This document shows positions 19,242 through 31,649 of a stretch of DNA of 64,000 bases, in pieces (position 1 is the first letter of the stretch; the number at the start of each line of letters is the position of its first letter). The position numbers were made by a program, and so were the translations under genes. The notes beneath the pieces were generated by a model. It did no database searches and was not told the origin of the DNA. It was given only the letters and a program-made list of their open reading frames with translations. This stretch comes from Adiantum capillus-veneris. Lineage: Eukaryota > Streptophyta > Polypodiopsida > Polypodiales > Pteridaceae. The DNA lies in assembly GCA_014529385.2 (NCBI GenBank), contig CM043944.1:61566748-61630747 (forward strand), written 5' to 3'.

Positions 19242-21612
19242 CAGCCGAAGCGAAGCAAGTAGCACAAAGAAAGAAATCCTCGAAAAAGTTCGAAGCGAAG
19301 CAAGAAGCACAAAAGAAATAATCCTCAAGAGCACAAAGGAAGAAATTGTCTACACAGATCTCCAAATCTTCATGATCGTTCTCCAAATTTAGTGTTGCAA
19401 TCGGTCTATTTTTTAAGATTTTGAATGTTTATTATTATTAGCTACTAGAAAATACAAATCTCACAAAAAAAAGGTACTTTTAGCCTTCATGATTTTTGGT
19501 CATTTTATTAGCCATTTACAACATAATTTTCATTGCTCTCCCTTATTTTATAAATAGTATTAACATAAAATCCATGTTCTTCTTTAATCTATGTGGTTTT
19601 GCTTGCTGTTGCTTGCTCTGCTTAACTTTGTATACAATATTGGCATAAAATCTGCATTCTTTCTTAATTTGAGATTTGTAGGACCTATGTTCCACAACCA
19701 ACGTAATCTTCTCTAAAGCGGTTGAAATCTTGTTTTTTTACACTATACGTTCCACAATGTTGCCTTGGTGAACCATACACACAATTTTACAAAGAAAAAG
19801 TTTTCAAAGCCCTTCAAGTGATCAAAACGATCCCTATGCAAAGATTAGTGAACACATCATTCATCCATGCCAAGAACATGCAAAGATATTGCTTGAATGT
19901 GTGGCTCACAAGTCATTCTTTGCAGCATTTGTCAACCCAAATGACATCTCTCCCATAATAAACAATATCCCACTTTATAGGAAAATTTTCATGGGTTTGC
20001 CTCTACAATTGTGTCCTTTTATATCCCACTTTATAGGAAAATTTCCATGGGTTTGCCTCTACAACTGTGATCTTTTTTTTTGTTATTATTGTTGTCCGGG
20101 TTCAAGCTAACTGGTTGAACACCCATCACAATTATCGTACAAAACTTACCTATCCTTTTGATCATATAGAACAATAAGGAGTAGTGAGGCAATTCTGAAT
20201 CCTCACTGAGAGCTCCACCCACATCGTGCTCGTGACTTCTCTTCTTCTCCCTCTCACTCCGAATGCACCTCGCACGCTTTAAGCGATATCAGAGGTAGAG
20301 TGAAGGCCTTGCATCATTGCAACATTGTGACGAAGATTGCGATCAAGCTGCAGAATTCGCACTGTTTTGTAGCAAAAATTTGATTGGATAAAAGGTTAAT
20401 TTTCAACTTCTTCGTGATCTTTACTGGAAACATAGTGGTTTACAACTTTTCAATTGAAATTTTTTCCAAATTCAGCACCGATTTTGTTGTACGTTCGATA
20501 GACTACCTGCAGGTCGAGGTTAGATAGTTGCAGATTTTTATAGATCTATTTTGATCTACAAAAAGAACACATTTCACACCCATTTTGTGACTCTTGACCA
20601 TTTTTTTGAGACCTAAACTTTGCAGAAGGAAGTTTTTGTGAATTCCGAACACTTTGAAATATATTGATTGACTGGTTGTAGGGTGTTCACAAAATTGCAG
20701 ATAGATATGCAGACCATGTATGCATATTGTAGTGTTTTAGAGTGCTTTTTAAGCTGATTTTCTATATCCAGAGAGCTCGGATTTGCGATCACCTTTGGCA
20801 GTGATAAGTATTATAGCTCTAGTGGGAGATTTTAATACATATGGTTTATGCATGACTAGAACTTGAGAGTGCTTGTGCTCTATTGAAAGCGTTTTACACT
20901 TTGTAGGCATCTAGTTTTGTGCTTTTTCTTGCATACTCATTGGTGCCTATTCGGATGCATGTCCGATGATTTTGTAGTGATAGTTTCACATTTTGGATGT
21001 ACATTGTATTGTGGATATTGCTATTGTACGACATTGTGGAGTCGATTTTGGCTTGTTTTGGCAGTCCCGGTTGTTTTTGAGACTTGGTCCAGAAGAGCTT
21101 TTTTTGAGACTATGACTAGTCTTGTCTATATAATCTTTTGCGAGGGTTGTTGCATGGAGTTTTTTGAAGCTAAGCACTGGAGGCCTGGTTATCCAATGTG
21201 AGGTGGATTAGGTTGCTTGAGATCCCCATTCATGGTGATAGCCGGTTTTCAAAGATCAAAAAATCATAAAAGAAAAAGAAAAAAACCGCTTCTTTTTCCC
21301 TTTGTCCGAAGCACGTGCAACATGGCCGATAGCCCCGGCAATGCCTTGGTCGATCTAAGTGCCACAATTGGCCCAATTCTAAAGAGGCCGCAACTCGGAG
21401 CGTAGACCACCCTCATGGCCTCCAGCACCTTGAAAAGAAGGTTTCACGACTTTCGCCCATGGGTACTAACCCAAAGGGCAGCCTTATCAAGATAACAAAT
21501 TTTTTTCTTCCCATAGCAAGCAAGGCCGCCACCTTCCCTCCTTGCGCTCGCAACGGGGCCACGACCCTCCCCCTCTCCCTCTTGCTTGGCACCACCACAC
21601 TAGGCCACCACT

Positions 21613-21614
<2 letters not shown>

Positions 21615-21663
<49 letters not shown>

Positions 21664-22026
21664 CCCCCCCCCCCCCCCTCCATTTTCAGATCTCTCTCTC
21701 TCTCTCTCTCTCTCTTTTGCGGCTCAAGTGGCCCGCCACCGCCCCCGTACCCCTGCTTATCCTCTTCCCCCGCCCCCTGACACCATCCCCTCATCTCGGC
21801 CCCATGCTCTCTCGTTCCCTCTCTGGCCAACTCACCGACGTCACCTGGCCTTCATGGCCCCCGTCACCCACGTGATGCCTTGTATCACCCCTTGGCTCTG
21901 ATTGCATCACCCGCAGGTCACGCCTTGACCCCCCGCACGTTGCCACACACACTCCCCCCCAAACACACTCACCCTCCCTCTCTCACTCTCTCTCACACCC
22001 TCTTTGGCCGTATGAGCCAAAAATGG

Positions 22027-22072
<46 letters not shown>

Positions 22073-22268
22073 CCCCCCCATACACACACACACACACACC
22101 GCCTCTCTTACCCCCCCTCCCCCCCCTCTCACTCTCTCTCGCCCTCTCAGAGTCTGCCCGCCATTACTTACCCACACACCTCACACCATCCCCCAACACT
22201 CTGCTCGTTCACTCTCTCCCTCACTCTCGCTCACCCTCATAGCCCTCCCAAACAGTAAAAATGACCAA

Positions 22269-22304
<36 letters not shown>

Positions 22305-22400
22305 GTTTCCATACATACATACACAGACACACACACACACTCACAAACACATACATACACACACACACACACACACCTATATACACTACACACATAAGCA
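21615..22400. repeat. Microsatellite block (CT)n, Cn, (CA)n in copy 2
   Basis: CT runs at 21617-21660, 21692-21716, 22037-22070 and 22273-22300, a C run at 21661-21678, and CA runs at 22083-22099 and 22331-22376. The length differences from copy 1 are the main divergence between the two 5-kb copies. Confidence 0.95.
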
Positions 22401-22605
22401 CACGTACATAATCACATACGCAAGCACCAACAATGCACATCAGGGATTTCATTGACCTAATCACGATTGTGCGATTACGTTAATAACTATAGTATTTACA
22501 CAAGATAATCATGTGATCACGTTAATTGTTAACGTGACTTGGATTATGACTACAAAAACCCTTAGGGCTGGTTAGCCCGCAGGACTTTCAATTTTTCCAT
22601 ACGGT

Positions 22606-22669
22606 TCCCGCCGGGTTTTTTCATTTTCTTCACGGGCCCGCCGGGAAAATGAAAAAATCCGGCGGGAGT
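22606..22669. repeat. Subterminal GC-rich hairpin of hAT 5' end (copy 2)
   Basis: Same hairpin as 17538-17600. It could be a transposase-binding or structural feature of the element end; that role is inferred only from its position. Confidence 0.7.
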
Positions 22670-22838
22670 AATTATATATAGTAAATAATGTGCTTATCGC
22701 GGTCCTTTAGCTAGGAAAATCCTTGGGGAGTGTATCCGACTGCCGGGTATAGTCATCTCCTTGTGAATTGACCTAAGGTTACAGAGTCACAGGTCCTTTT
22801 TTTCAGGCCGAACGTGATTCTTAATTAGGTAATCACTT

Positions 22839-23264
22839 CTAAAAAAATTTAATTCCTTTACCAAACATAAAGGTACAAAACCAATACAATTGAAAATGTG
22901 GAGAGTCATGTTCATTACGACGAAGCCATTGGTATAAATGAGGACTGTAATTGGTTTTAGAAGATGAGCATATGTAAATGACGAGTCGATAGTCAAGGGT
23001 TGGATGTCTTGTACTAGTGTACTGGGCATATAAAGATTCTTGAAGTCTTGCATTTTTCACCATCATAGATTTGAGGACATATACACTCTCACTCCACAAT
23101 ATAAGAGCGATAATCCTTAATTGGGTGAAAATAGATTTTATATATTGAATTGGTTGCACAAGGGGGCTACAATCCTTCACTAGGTACAAGTAGTCCTCAA
23201 TTGTGTGATCATATTGAATATTTATTTGCCTTAGTTTATGCTTTGGTTTATACATAAAGTGCAT
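22839..23264 (-). other. Unidentified 141-codon ORF (also at 17770-18195)
   Basis: A minus-strand open frame starting MHFMYKPKHKLRQ lies between the hAT left end and the transposase. It is present in both 5-kb copies with one residue difference (LMQ against LVQ). The duplication is recent, so preservation says little about selection. I recognise no family, signal peptide or clear motif; it is rich in Tyr, Ile and Ser. It may be chance. An overlapping 88-codon frame downstream is less likely still. Confidence 0.2.
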
Positions 23265-23700
23265 TATGTATTACGATAGATTATTAGTGCATGAAATGAC
23301 CAATCATAGATTTTATTGCTTTCGTTTGTTTTTTGCAAACAACTGACATCGTTCAATGTAGAACTTGATTATTCTTTGTAGCATTTGAAATTAGATGTAT
23401 CTTATTGTTTGCAAATCAAAGTGGACATATAAATAATCATAATAATAATAATTGCATTGAGAAATTCATAGCATTGTTGTACTTATTATGCCGTGAATAC
23501 AGTGTATTGCAACGTGTATGTTTGCTCACAACATAGGTGATCTATCGATATGGGGATTAACTAGCATGCATTGAAAATCTCATATTGTGTATTTTGGTTA
23601 CTTTTCATAGTGAATGGTTTTTTAATATATATTGAAAATAAAAAAAATGTTTTAAAAATTGAACATCTGTTCTTTTGTCTTCAGTATTAATTTAAAAGAA

Positions 23701-25978
23701 ATGGAGAAAAATGTGGGCACAAGTGGTATGAAGAAGCCAAAGAATAAAAAAGCTCCTAACAAAGAGTGGGATTATGCTCACAACATGCGGCCAATATATG
23801 GAGTGGCAATGTAAATTTTGTCTCACAACAAAATCATGTGGTGCACTACGTATTGGGGACCATTTTCTAGGTAGCGTTAAAAAGAGTTGTAAGAAATGTG
23901 AACATCCTCAGGCACCTGCAATTGCAAAGCATTTGAGAGAAGAGCTCGCCACAAAGGGTGGCAAGAGACAACAGATATATAGCTCTGTGGCTGCAAGTCA
24001 AGAGTTGTAAGAGCCAAATATTAACTACGTAGATCATGTGGTGATGCCAACTAACCTTGGAGAACAGCCTGGGCAGATCGAGGAAATTTCAAGCATCATT
24101 CCTTTTAAGCGTCACAATGAAGGTGGATTTGGTCAAATGCGTCAAAAAACATTACATCAAAGCTTTCGAGTGCAGTCTCTAGAAGAAGCACAAACTGCAC
24201 TCGCCTAACCAATATTCTTCATTGAAATTGCTTTGGTCATGGTAGACAGCAATCATTGGAAGGCTGCTTTGAAGAAAATCGGTGAGTTTGGCTGAGGATT
24301 TTCAGCTCCTTCTTATCACATGATACAAGATGTTTTCTTGGACAAATGTTACGTCGAAGTCAAAGCGCCTGTTGGCAAAATAATATTTGGAAATATTTTT
24401 CTTTTAGGATGCACAATTGTGAGTGATGACTGGTCAAATGTTCAAAGATGACCACTGATCAATGTAATGCTGGTTTGTCCAAGGGGAAAAATGTTTATAA
24501 AGGCGCTTGATAGTTCTGGTGCAATTAAAAGTGGAAGGTATATTCCTGAGGTCTTGATTAATGTAATTAAAGAAATTGGTGTTGAACATGTCGTTCAAGT
24601 AGTCATGGACAACGCAAATAATTATCATGTCATTCCAATAAATTAATAAAGAAGTGCTTTCCATACATTTTTACCAATGGCTGTAATACACACAACTTAA
24701 ACTTGGTACTAAAGGATTGGTACACTAGCGAAGAAACCACATGGTTTGCCAAAATAATTGACACAGCGCGTCAGGTTCTGAAATTTCTCTTGAAACGACA
24801 AAGAGTGCTCGATTTATATAGAATGCGCATGTCAGTGATGTTGAAACTTCCTTCTGAAACTTGAATTTTCACGCACTTTTATACATTAGAATCACTTCTT
24901 TGCAATAAGTGTGCTATGATTGACACATTCAATTGCATGGCCTTTGATGAATGGCAGCTTGAGCAAAAAGAAAAAGTGATAGATAAAATTACATGTCTAT
25001 GTGGCGACGTAAACAAAGCTGCTTAATGGAGGACTGTAATGGATGCATACCATGTAATGATGCCCGTTATGTTCACGATTCGCAACCTTGATCAAAAGGT
25101 TCCAAATTCGGACAAAGTGTGGATGACATGGTGGTCAGTCCAATAGAGTTTTGAAAATCCCGAAGAGCTGAAATAGTCTGTAGTCGAGAAGGAGTGGCAA
25201 CTACCATTTTCTAGCAAACAGTGAAGAATTTTGGCCAAGTATTTTCATGCAAGGTGGAAGAGCACTCATAGTCCACTCCATAGTGTTGCTTACATGCTCG
25301 ATCCGGAGTATTGGAATTTAGATATGATGTCCAATATAGAGGTGGTCAGTGATTTCTATCACGTGGTCAACATGTTCAACTCCAACATTCAAGACCAATT
25401 TGATTGCATCAAATAAATGAGTGCATTTAGATTAAAAGAAGGTCCTTTTGCAAATAATTTTGTACAGGTAATGGCAAAAGAGAAACTTGCATGAAAGTGG
25501 TGGATGATGAATGGTGGAGAGCATTACTCTACCTTACATCTCCTTGCAATAAAAGTACTGGCACAATGTGCAGCAAACTCAAGTTCAGAGAGAAACTGGA
25601 GTATGTACAAGTATGTTCACATAACTATTCGGTAACAACGGACTATTAACAGACAAAGCGAAAAAATTAGTGTATATATTTTGCAACAAAAAGATATTGA
25701 ATCACATCAAAAGTGCTAGCTACGAGGAGGAAATGACAACCTGGTTGTATGATTGTCAAAACAAATACGAAGAAGAGTTCAATGTTGGTGTATCTCAATG
25801 CACTATAGAAGAAATAGAAGAGAATCTAATAATAGATATGGAGGTTGAATTACAAGGATATCCACAACACTCAGACTTAGAACCATATAACAACTTCACA
25901 GAATCAATATTGCTTGAGAGTAGAATGAAGATCGTGTCAAAAACCATTGTAAAAGACCTTGTATTCAACGTGTTTTGA
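23701..25978 (+). pseudogene. hAT transposase (BED finger, DUF659, dimerisation region), decayed
   Basis: It starts near MEKNVGTSGMKKPKNKK at 23701; a frameshift then leads into WQCKFCLTTKSCGALRIGDH, a BED zinc finger (CxxC, later His and Cys) at about 23810-23900. Around 24410-24620 is the DUF659 part, with IVSDDWSNVQR, INVMLVCPRGKMFIKALDSS and VVQVVMDNANNY, where catalytic acids of hAT transposases lie. A C-terminal dimerisation motif, CAANSSSERNWSMYKYVH, lies near 25570-25620, and WKSTHSPLHSVAYMLDPEYW at 25255-25320 is typical of plant hAT proteins. Many stops, including TGA in place of a likely CGA after SNVQR, make it inactive. The last open part, 25670-25978, is an acidic tail. Confidence 0.85.
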
Positions 25979-26024
25979 TCATATGCAATGCTTCATATTC
26001 ACGATTATACATAGTTTGTCAATC

Positions 26025-28990
26025 TCAATTATGTTGCTCTGAAGCAGCATCTTGGTCACCAAACAGATTTCTAATTATGCTAGGGGTATCTTGGTGGGCT
26101 TGCTTGAATTCATACTCATTTTCCATGCCAAACATAATATATATTCCTTGTGGAATATCTTGTGAACAGATTGCACATCGGCTACTATTTTGCATTAAAT
26201 GGATAAGACAGACGAAGTGATAATAATGACCACATGTCAATGTATAATATCCACTTCATCCATCAAAATTCTTGTAGCAAACTGGACATTGGGAAGATGA
26301 GGATGCATCTAAAGTAGACAAGGGGACCAAATCTGGATGCAGGACAAGCTGACTAATGTATGTCCCTTGTACAGGCAGAGGATTTAATCGTTGTGTCAGA
26401 TTTTGAACGTCCTGGCTTAAGCAATGAATGCTTTTCTCCATCCGGACTTGTGAGGGTTGGCGTGTGTGGGTTGCTATAGAAATCCATGTTATTTCTTCAT
26501 CTTTCTTTGCCAGCTGTGTCATGTAGATATCCTTCTCTCTCTTTAACTGTAGGTCGGTGCCTTTCACTACCAATGCCAACTCATCTTGGGTGAAAGTGAC
26601 ACAACTCTCCCTGATATCATGAGTGGCAACAATTGTCTCCTTTGACGAAAAGTCGACTGGTCGTTGTTGCACAAAGTGAACATATAACATTTTTGGAGAA
26701 TATAACGCACAATCTGCATCGTACAGTGGATGGCCATAAACTTTCAAGTAGATCCTGTCAGCATTTTCTTTGAATGCATAGTGAAGGCACTCCGCTACCT
26801 TCCACCTTCCTTTCTTGATCTCTGTGTCCTCACATGGCCATATTGTTTTGATCATGTCATTCATCATCTCTTTATTAATCTCTTTCCATTGCATGTGGTT
26901 TGGATTTTCCCATTTTGAGAGTCGTCAAGCAGTACATGTCGCTTGCTGTGCCGACATACCGTGTGCTAGAGACTTCATACACTGAAATGCATTAACAGCC
27001 GCTTGTTGTTGATCATCATGCATTGATTGGGTGCCAAACTTTTTCTTCATCGGCCATTTTCTCTTGGAGCTGCAATGGACAAATAGACAAATATTCAATA
27101 TCATTGGCAAATCACAACACAAGACAAATTTGAAATACCTCGTATAACACGATAAATTTGAAATAGCTAAAGATAATTGACTCAAGGAGGTGAACCACTC
27201 CAAACCAGATAATACACTTCAATAAAAATAGAATACCCTGGACAAGATAGATGTATATCATAAAAATATTTAGATCGGATAAAAAGATGGTGCAAGCTCA
27301 ACAAGCGGGTGTTGGATAAGTTTAGGGTTTGTCTTTAAATATTCTTTGAAAAATATTAAAACTTCAAATGAATTTTTTCCCGCTCTTTTAACTTCATCCA
27401 ACAATCTACTTTAATTTGAATGGCCCTCATAACATCTTGGTCCGGGTGGTAAAAAACTTCTTCTAGAAAATAAACTTTTTTGGCTGTACTCCAAAAATCT
27501 ATCACCATGTCAAATAGATAGCCCAATGCATAAATGTCACTCGATTTTGTATATGCATCTGTGCACGGTGGATCGTACAATTTTGGAGCAATCCACGGTC
27601 TCTTAGCCATCTCTGCATCCCCTGCTCTATGTGCCTCCAAAACTGTAGAGTCCGATTGTGCGCTTGGATGTAGATAATTAATTGACGCGTGCTTAGCTAG
27701 CATTCTGAGCATCATTCCCCAATCAATGATGCTGACATGGGGTTTATTTGCACGACTAAAGTCCAACATTATATTGAACGGGTGCAAGTCACTATGCACT
27801 ATCCCGACCGAGTGGGCAGTCGCAACGCCATCGATTAAGACGTAACAAATAGCTGGCATCTGCTCGATCACTACTTTGATTCGTGTCGTGTCTATCTCTT
27901 GTATAGGAAGCTTTGCTATAGGCAATGACCTCCAGCCATGTTGTAGCTTGTGCATGTGTCGTTTGAACAATCCATGGGAGAATGGTAAGCGGCACATCAT
28001 GTCCCCCATGGTACCCCCATTGTACGGTATGGGAATATTGTGATCCGAGGAGCTCCAGTGGTAAAGCCAATGCACCTTACAATTGAGGGGTGAAGCGTTT
28101 GCATTCCTTGCTGTGTCTAAAAGCTGTCAAATTTTGCCTCACTCCCTCCCTTATAGCATTTTCCCACATATGTAATGTGGTCTAGAAAGAAAGAGATTCC
28201 TTTGATGGTGTACAATGCACCTTACAATTGAGGGGTGAAGCGTTTGCATTCCTTGCTGTGTCTAAAAGCTGTCAAATTTTGCCTCACTCCCTCCCTTATA
28301 GCATTTTCCCACATATGTAATGTGGTCTAGAAAGAAAGAGATTCCTTTGATGGTGTACAATGTGCACACACCAAAGGAGCCTGCTCCAATCCTCGTACCT
28401 TCTACCAAATCCTTGTGAGGGATGCCAACAAGACATGCACACTTGGTATTCAAAGCCGTGTGCATGATTGTGCCAGTGCCGCTGGCATCTAATCGACCTC
28501 CCAAAGCTGCTTGCGCATCTTGGGCCATCTTCAATCTCTTGGGTAAGGTTGCTTAGTCCTGCGCTTTTACACGCTTTATCTTTACCTTCTGTTCCTCTCA
28601 CAATTTATCCCACAGCTCTAATTTTGACATTTCTCAGGCAGGAGGGATATCTTTCTTTAAGTCTTTGCAACATACTTTCATATTGACCAACACTACCCTA
28701 ACCTTGTGGTGGGGGTCAAATCCTCGAATACCTGTTGGAATTAGCAACTAGTATTGGCCTTCACCTCGTAGCGTGCGCTCTGTGTTCTCCCATATAGCGC
28801 TAGTGGGGTCTTTTATGAAGACATCGCTTTCACTAAACTGACGTATGAGACCATCACTACCCTAACCTTGTGGTGGGGGTCAAATCCTCGAGTCCCTGTT
28901 GGAATCAGCAACTCGTATTGGCCTTCACCGCGTAGCATGCGCTCTATGTTCTCCCATATAGCGCTAGTGGGGTCTTTGATGAAGACATCG
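26025..28990 (-). pseudogene. Protein kinase-RING finger protein, decayed, multi-exon
   Basis: Read on the minus strand: an N-terminal part (MSKLELWDKL near 28637; a possible earlier exon at 28990-28850 with IKDPTSAIWENIERMLRG); the kinase N-lobe with GTRIGAGSFGVC (Gly loop) and YVGKCYKGG (Lys) at 28534-28262; and the C-lobe at 28075-27356 with IVHSDLHPFNIML (catalytic loop, HSD for HRD), IIDWGMM (DWG for DFG) and SSDIYALGYLFDM. After an intron with acceptor TTGCAG near 27072 comes a linker to 26256. A C-terminal RING reads CPVCYKNFDG, then TCGHYYHFVCL and CAICSQDIPQG. In-frame TGA codons at 26925-26927 and 26256-26258 interrupt otherwise continuous frames, and a 145-bp duplication splits the N-lobe. 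It may be hAT cargo or a neighbouring gene fragment. Confidence 0.75.
28071..28360. repeat. 145-bp tandem duplication inside the kinase pseudogene
   Basis: TGCACCTTACAATTGAGGGG begins at 28071 and again at 28216, and the two 145-bp units are identical or nearly so. They cover the end of the kinase N-lobe exon and its junction with the C-lobe, so the duplication disrupts the gene. Confidence 0.92.
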
Positions 28991-29010
28991 CTTTCACTCA
29001 ACTATTGTAT
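28691..29010. repeat. 164-bp tandem duplication at the kinase 5' region
   Basis: CACTACCCTAACCTTGTGG begins at 28691 and 28855. The copies differ at about ten positions, so this is older than the 145-bp duplication. Both copies encode the same minus-strand peptide (IKDPTSAIWEN and on); the one at 28691-28854 has a stop. Confidence 0.9.
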
Positions 29011-30056
29011 GCGACCATCTGTACATGATGATATTACCAAAATATATTCTATTAGAATGGCAAGCATAATACTTTTCTTTTGATCTAGTGTCATTTTTAC
29101 AATGGACAATAAAAAACAACATATCAAATACAAATTCATGGTTGCACATTACACTAACACTCTCACACTATTTCAAGTAAACCCTCAAACATGACTTGAA
29201 GACTTTAAGAAATGTGCATGGAAATATTGATAAAAATTGAAAACAATCTGCACTTTAAACTGCAATCTGTTACACGTGTAAAATGCAGAGCAAACAAGTG
29301 GTTTATAAGAACTTCATCCAGATCAAACAATACATGTTAACAATCTGGAACATTTCAGCATATAGTGAATTTTAAACTTATATTTTTCACCATGCGCACA
29401 CACTAGTTCAAACAAAGCACATACTGACTTAAAGACTTCAAAAAATTCAACAAGATTATATTTATTCAGGTTGATAATCATTTTGACTTTGATGGTATGT
29501 TTGCTCGTGTAAAAAACAATAAATATGTCATTCCTAATAACATTGTCCAGAAGATCTAACAGAACATGTTAAAAATCTAAAACAAGTAAAAGCCTTTTGG
29601 AAGATACATGCATCGTGATGTATATATTGGCAATTTTATTTTAGCTCACTTAAAACATTGGAAGTATGCAAATCGGGGCTAGGAAATTGCAAAGAATGCC
29701 TTGCTCTTCAAAAGAATAGAAATAAATATTTAACATGTAAATTGTGTTCACACACTTTTTTATATAGAATTTATGTAATGTAGCATTTAAAATAGGGATG
29801 ATGATTAGATACTCTTCAAAAAGATACAAAAGAATATTTAACATGCAAACTGTGTGCAAATTATTTTTCACAAAAAATCTATGTAAATGTAGCATCAAAA
29901 ATAGCAATGATGCTTGAGGTCCTTTAAAAAGATAAAAATGAATATTTAACATGCAAATTGTGTGTAAATACTTTTTTGCATATTTAAAGTAGCGATGACT
30001 GATGAATAAAGCATTCTTCTGAATATGATTAGCTAGTATATAATTTCAAAAGAACA
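29011..30056. other. AT-rich non-coding stretch with a 117-bp diverged repeat
   Basis: No gene is supported. At about 29700-29990 a unit of roughly 110-120 bp containing AATATTTAACATGCAAA, GTAGCAT and AATAG.GATGATG recurs about 2.5 times (anchors near 29713, 29832 and 29941). The minus-strand frame 29650-29952 with repeating MLNI.FYLF is a product of this repeat. Confidence 0.7.
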
Positions 30057-31649
30057 CTTAATGTAAGGTCCCCAACCCGCCTACACCAAGATGGGATGGG
30101 ATCCTTGACAGGTCTATAGGTATGATAACAATCAGAGTCTCTAAACAAGAAAAATCCAAGGAATAGACCTTTACCATTGACAATGGCTTGGGTCTATAGC
30201 CTTAGAAGGAGACCTAGTCCTGTCTTGCAGCGGAAACGGGACAACGTATTAAAAGTCCGAAAAACTATTTTGGCCCTATAACTGCCACAATTGGGCTAAG
30301 GTATCCTCAACCAACGCTTTTTTTCCCCTAATAGATGTGAGGGCACAGTCGCTGGTGGACTCCTCTTCCAAGTGAAGAAGTTTTCTAAACGTTTTAGTGC
30401 GTAGGGATGGATAGTTACGTGACTAATCAGGTCCACCCGTCCATGATTGACAACCTTAGCCAATCCCCACTTACCACCCCGCACTCACACAAGATTCATT
30501 TATCTTATTATCACATTGTTTTAACATTTAAAATAATGGTTTTTTTATAACGGTCCATCACAGTAATTTCTTGAAGACAGCATTGAAAGCATTCTTTTAG
30601 AAAACAGACATCTTTAAACTTAAGACAGGGTACTGTCAATCAAAACATTGTCTATAATAACCATGACCAGTACTCTTCTTGTCTCAAGACCACCTAGGGG
30701 TGAAAAACGGCACTCATTCCTTATTCAAATCCGGAGGGATAAACCCCCACCCAAGGTTCTGGGTGCCCATACACCAAACTAGTTGCCCATACAACCGGGC
30801 AGCTCCCCTAGGATTAAAAAAATGGTATCCTAACTTATGTAGAAACATCAAGACATGACATGGAGTAGAAACTCATCGTTCATGGGGGTAACCGACTTAT
30901 CCGTGGCTAGAAAGCCAATCATTATCATCAATTTATACTAAGGAGTCGGAGGTGTCTTGAGACAAGCTGTCTTAAGGATAATCAATCATATCTTTCCTAT
31001 TTCAACCAGTTTTAACCCAAACAATTCTTTCCTACATTATAAACAAATGCACGTTGGATGTTACCTTCCGTTTCAGTCAGTTTGTCCTTCCTAACTTTAT
31101 GTATGCAATGCTAACTTAAAAATGAACTTTTAAAGATTCTAATTGAACAAAATAGAAATCCACCTGGGAGTGCTAGTCCATGTGCTGTGGGGCGGGTGCC
31201 CGTAAACTTTCGTCTGTTGGCCTATGGCTAGGCCTAGCCTCATGGTCATTAGTGGCTTTGTTTCGCTTGTTGCTAACATCCTCTTCCTCAGTAAGAGGAT
31301 TTTCCCTGGTTCCCTTTGGAGCCATGTCAGCCGCCTTATAAAATACTTAATCTATTAGAAGTTTAATTGAATAATCTTCTTTTTTTCTTTTTTTACCCAA
31401 AATAAGGATTTTTGGAGTAAATAGGTATCTTTAATAGTCGATTTGATGAGATATTCCTTCTATAACTTATTTATGCTATAAGTAATTTTTCCCACTCTTC
31501 AATAATGATTTTGGAACTCAATATTTATTTGGCAACTAGATAAATTCATTTCCTAATTTTCCTTGTCTATTTTATACAAAAATCGGTTGAAGATACATAC
31601 CTAAATTATTTATCTAAGGTTGGGATATTTATCCTGGATTCCTCAAGGC

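Larger units (their letters stand above)
19247..24310. repeat. 5.0-kb direct duplication, copy 2
   Basis: Same content as 14231-19241. The main difference is an insertion of about 54 bp, a C-run plus CT microsatellite, at about 21661-21715. The right end continues without a break into the rest of the hAT transposase, so copy 2 is the parental right side. The left end is a truncated inverted-repeat arm, so copy 1 is the parental left side. This is what a tandem duplication leaves, or an assembly error that joined two haplotypes. Confidence 0.92.

Noticed and set aside
29650-29952. 100-codon minus-strand ORF with repeating MLNI.FYLF
   Set aside because: It is produced by the 117-bp AT-rich repeat; no domain.
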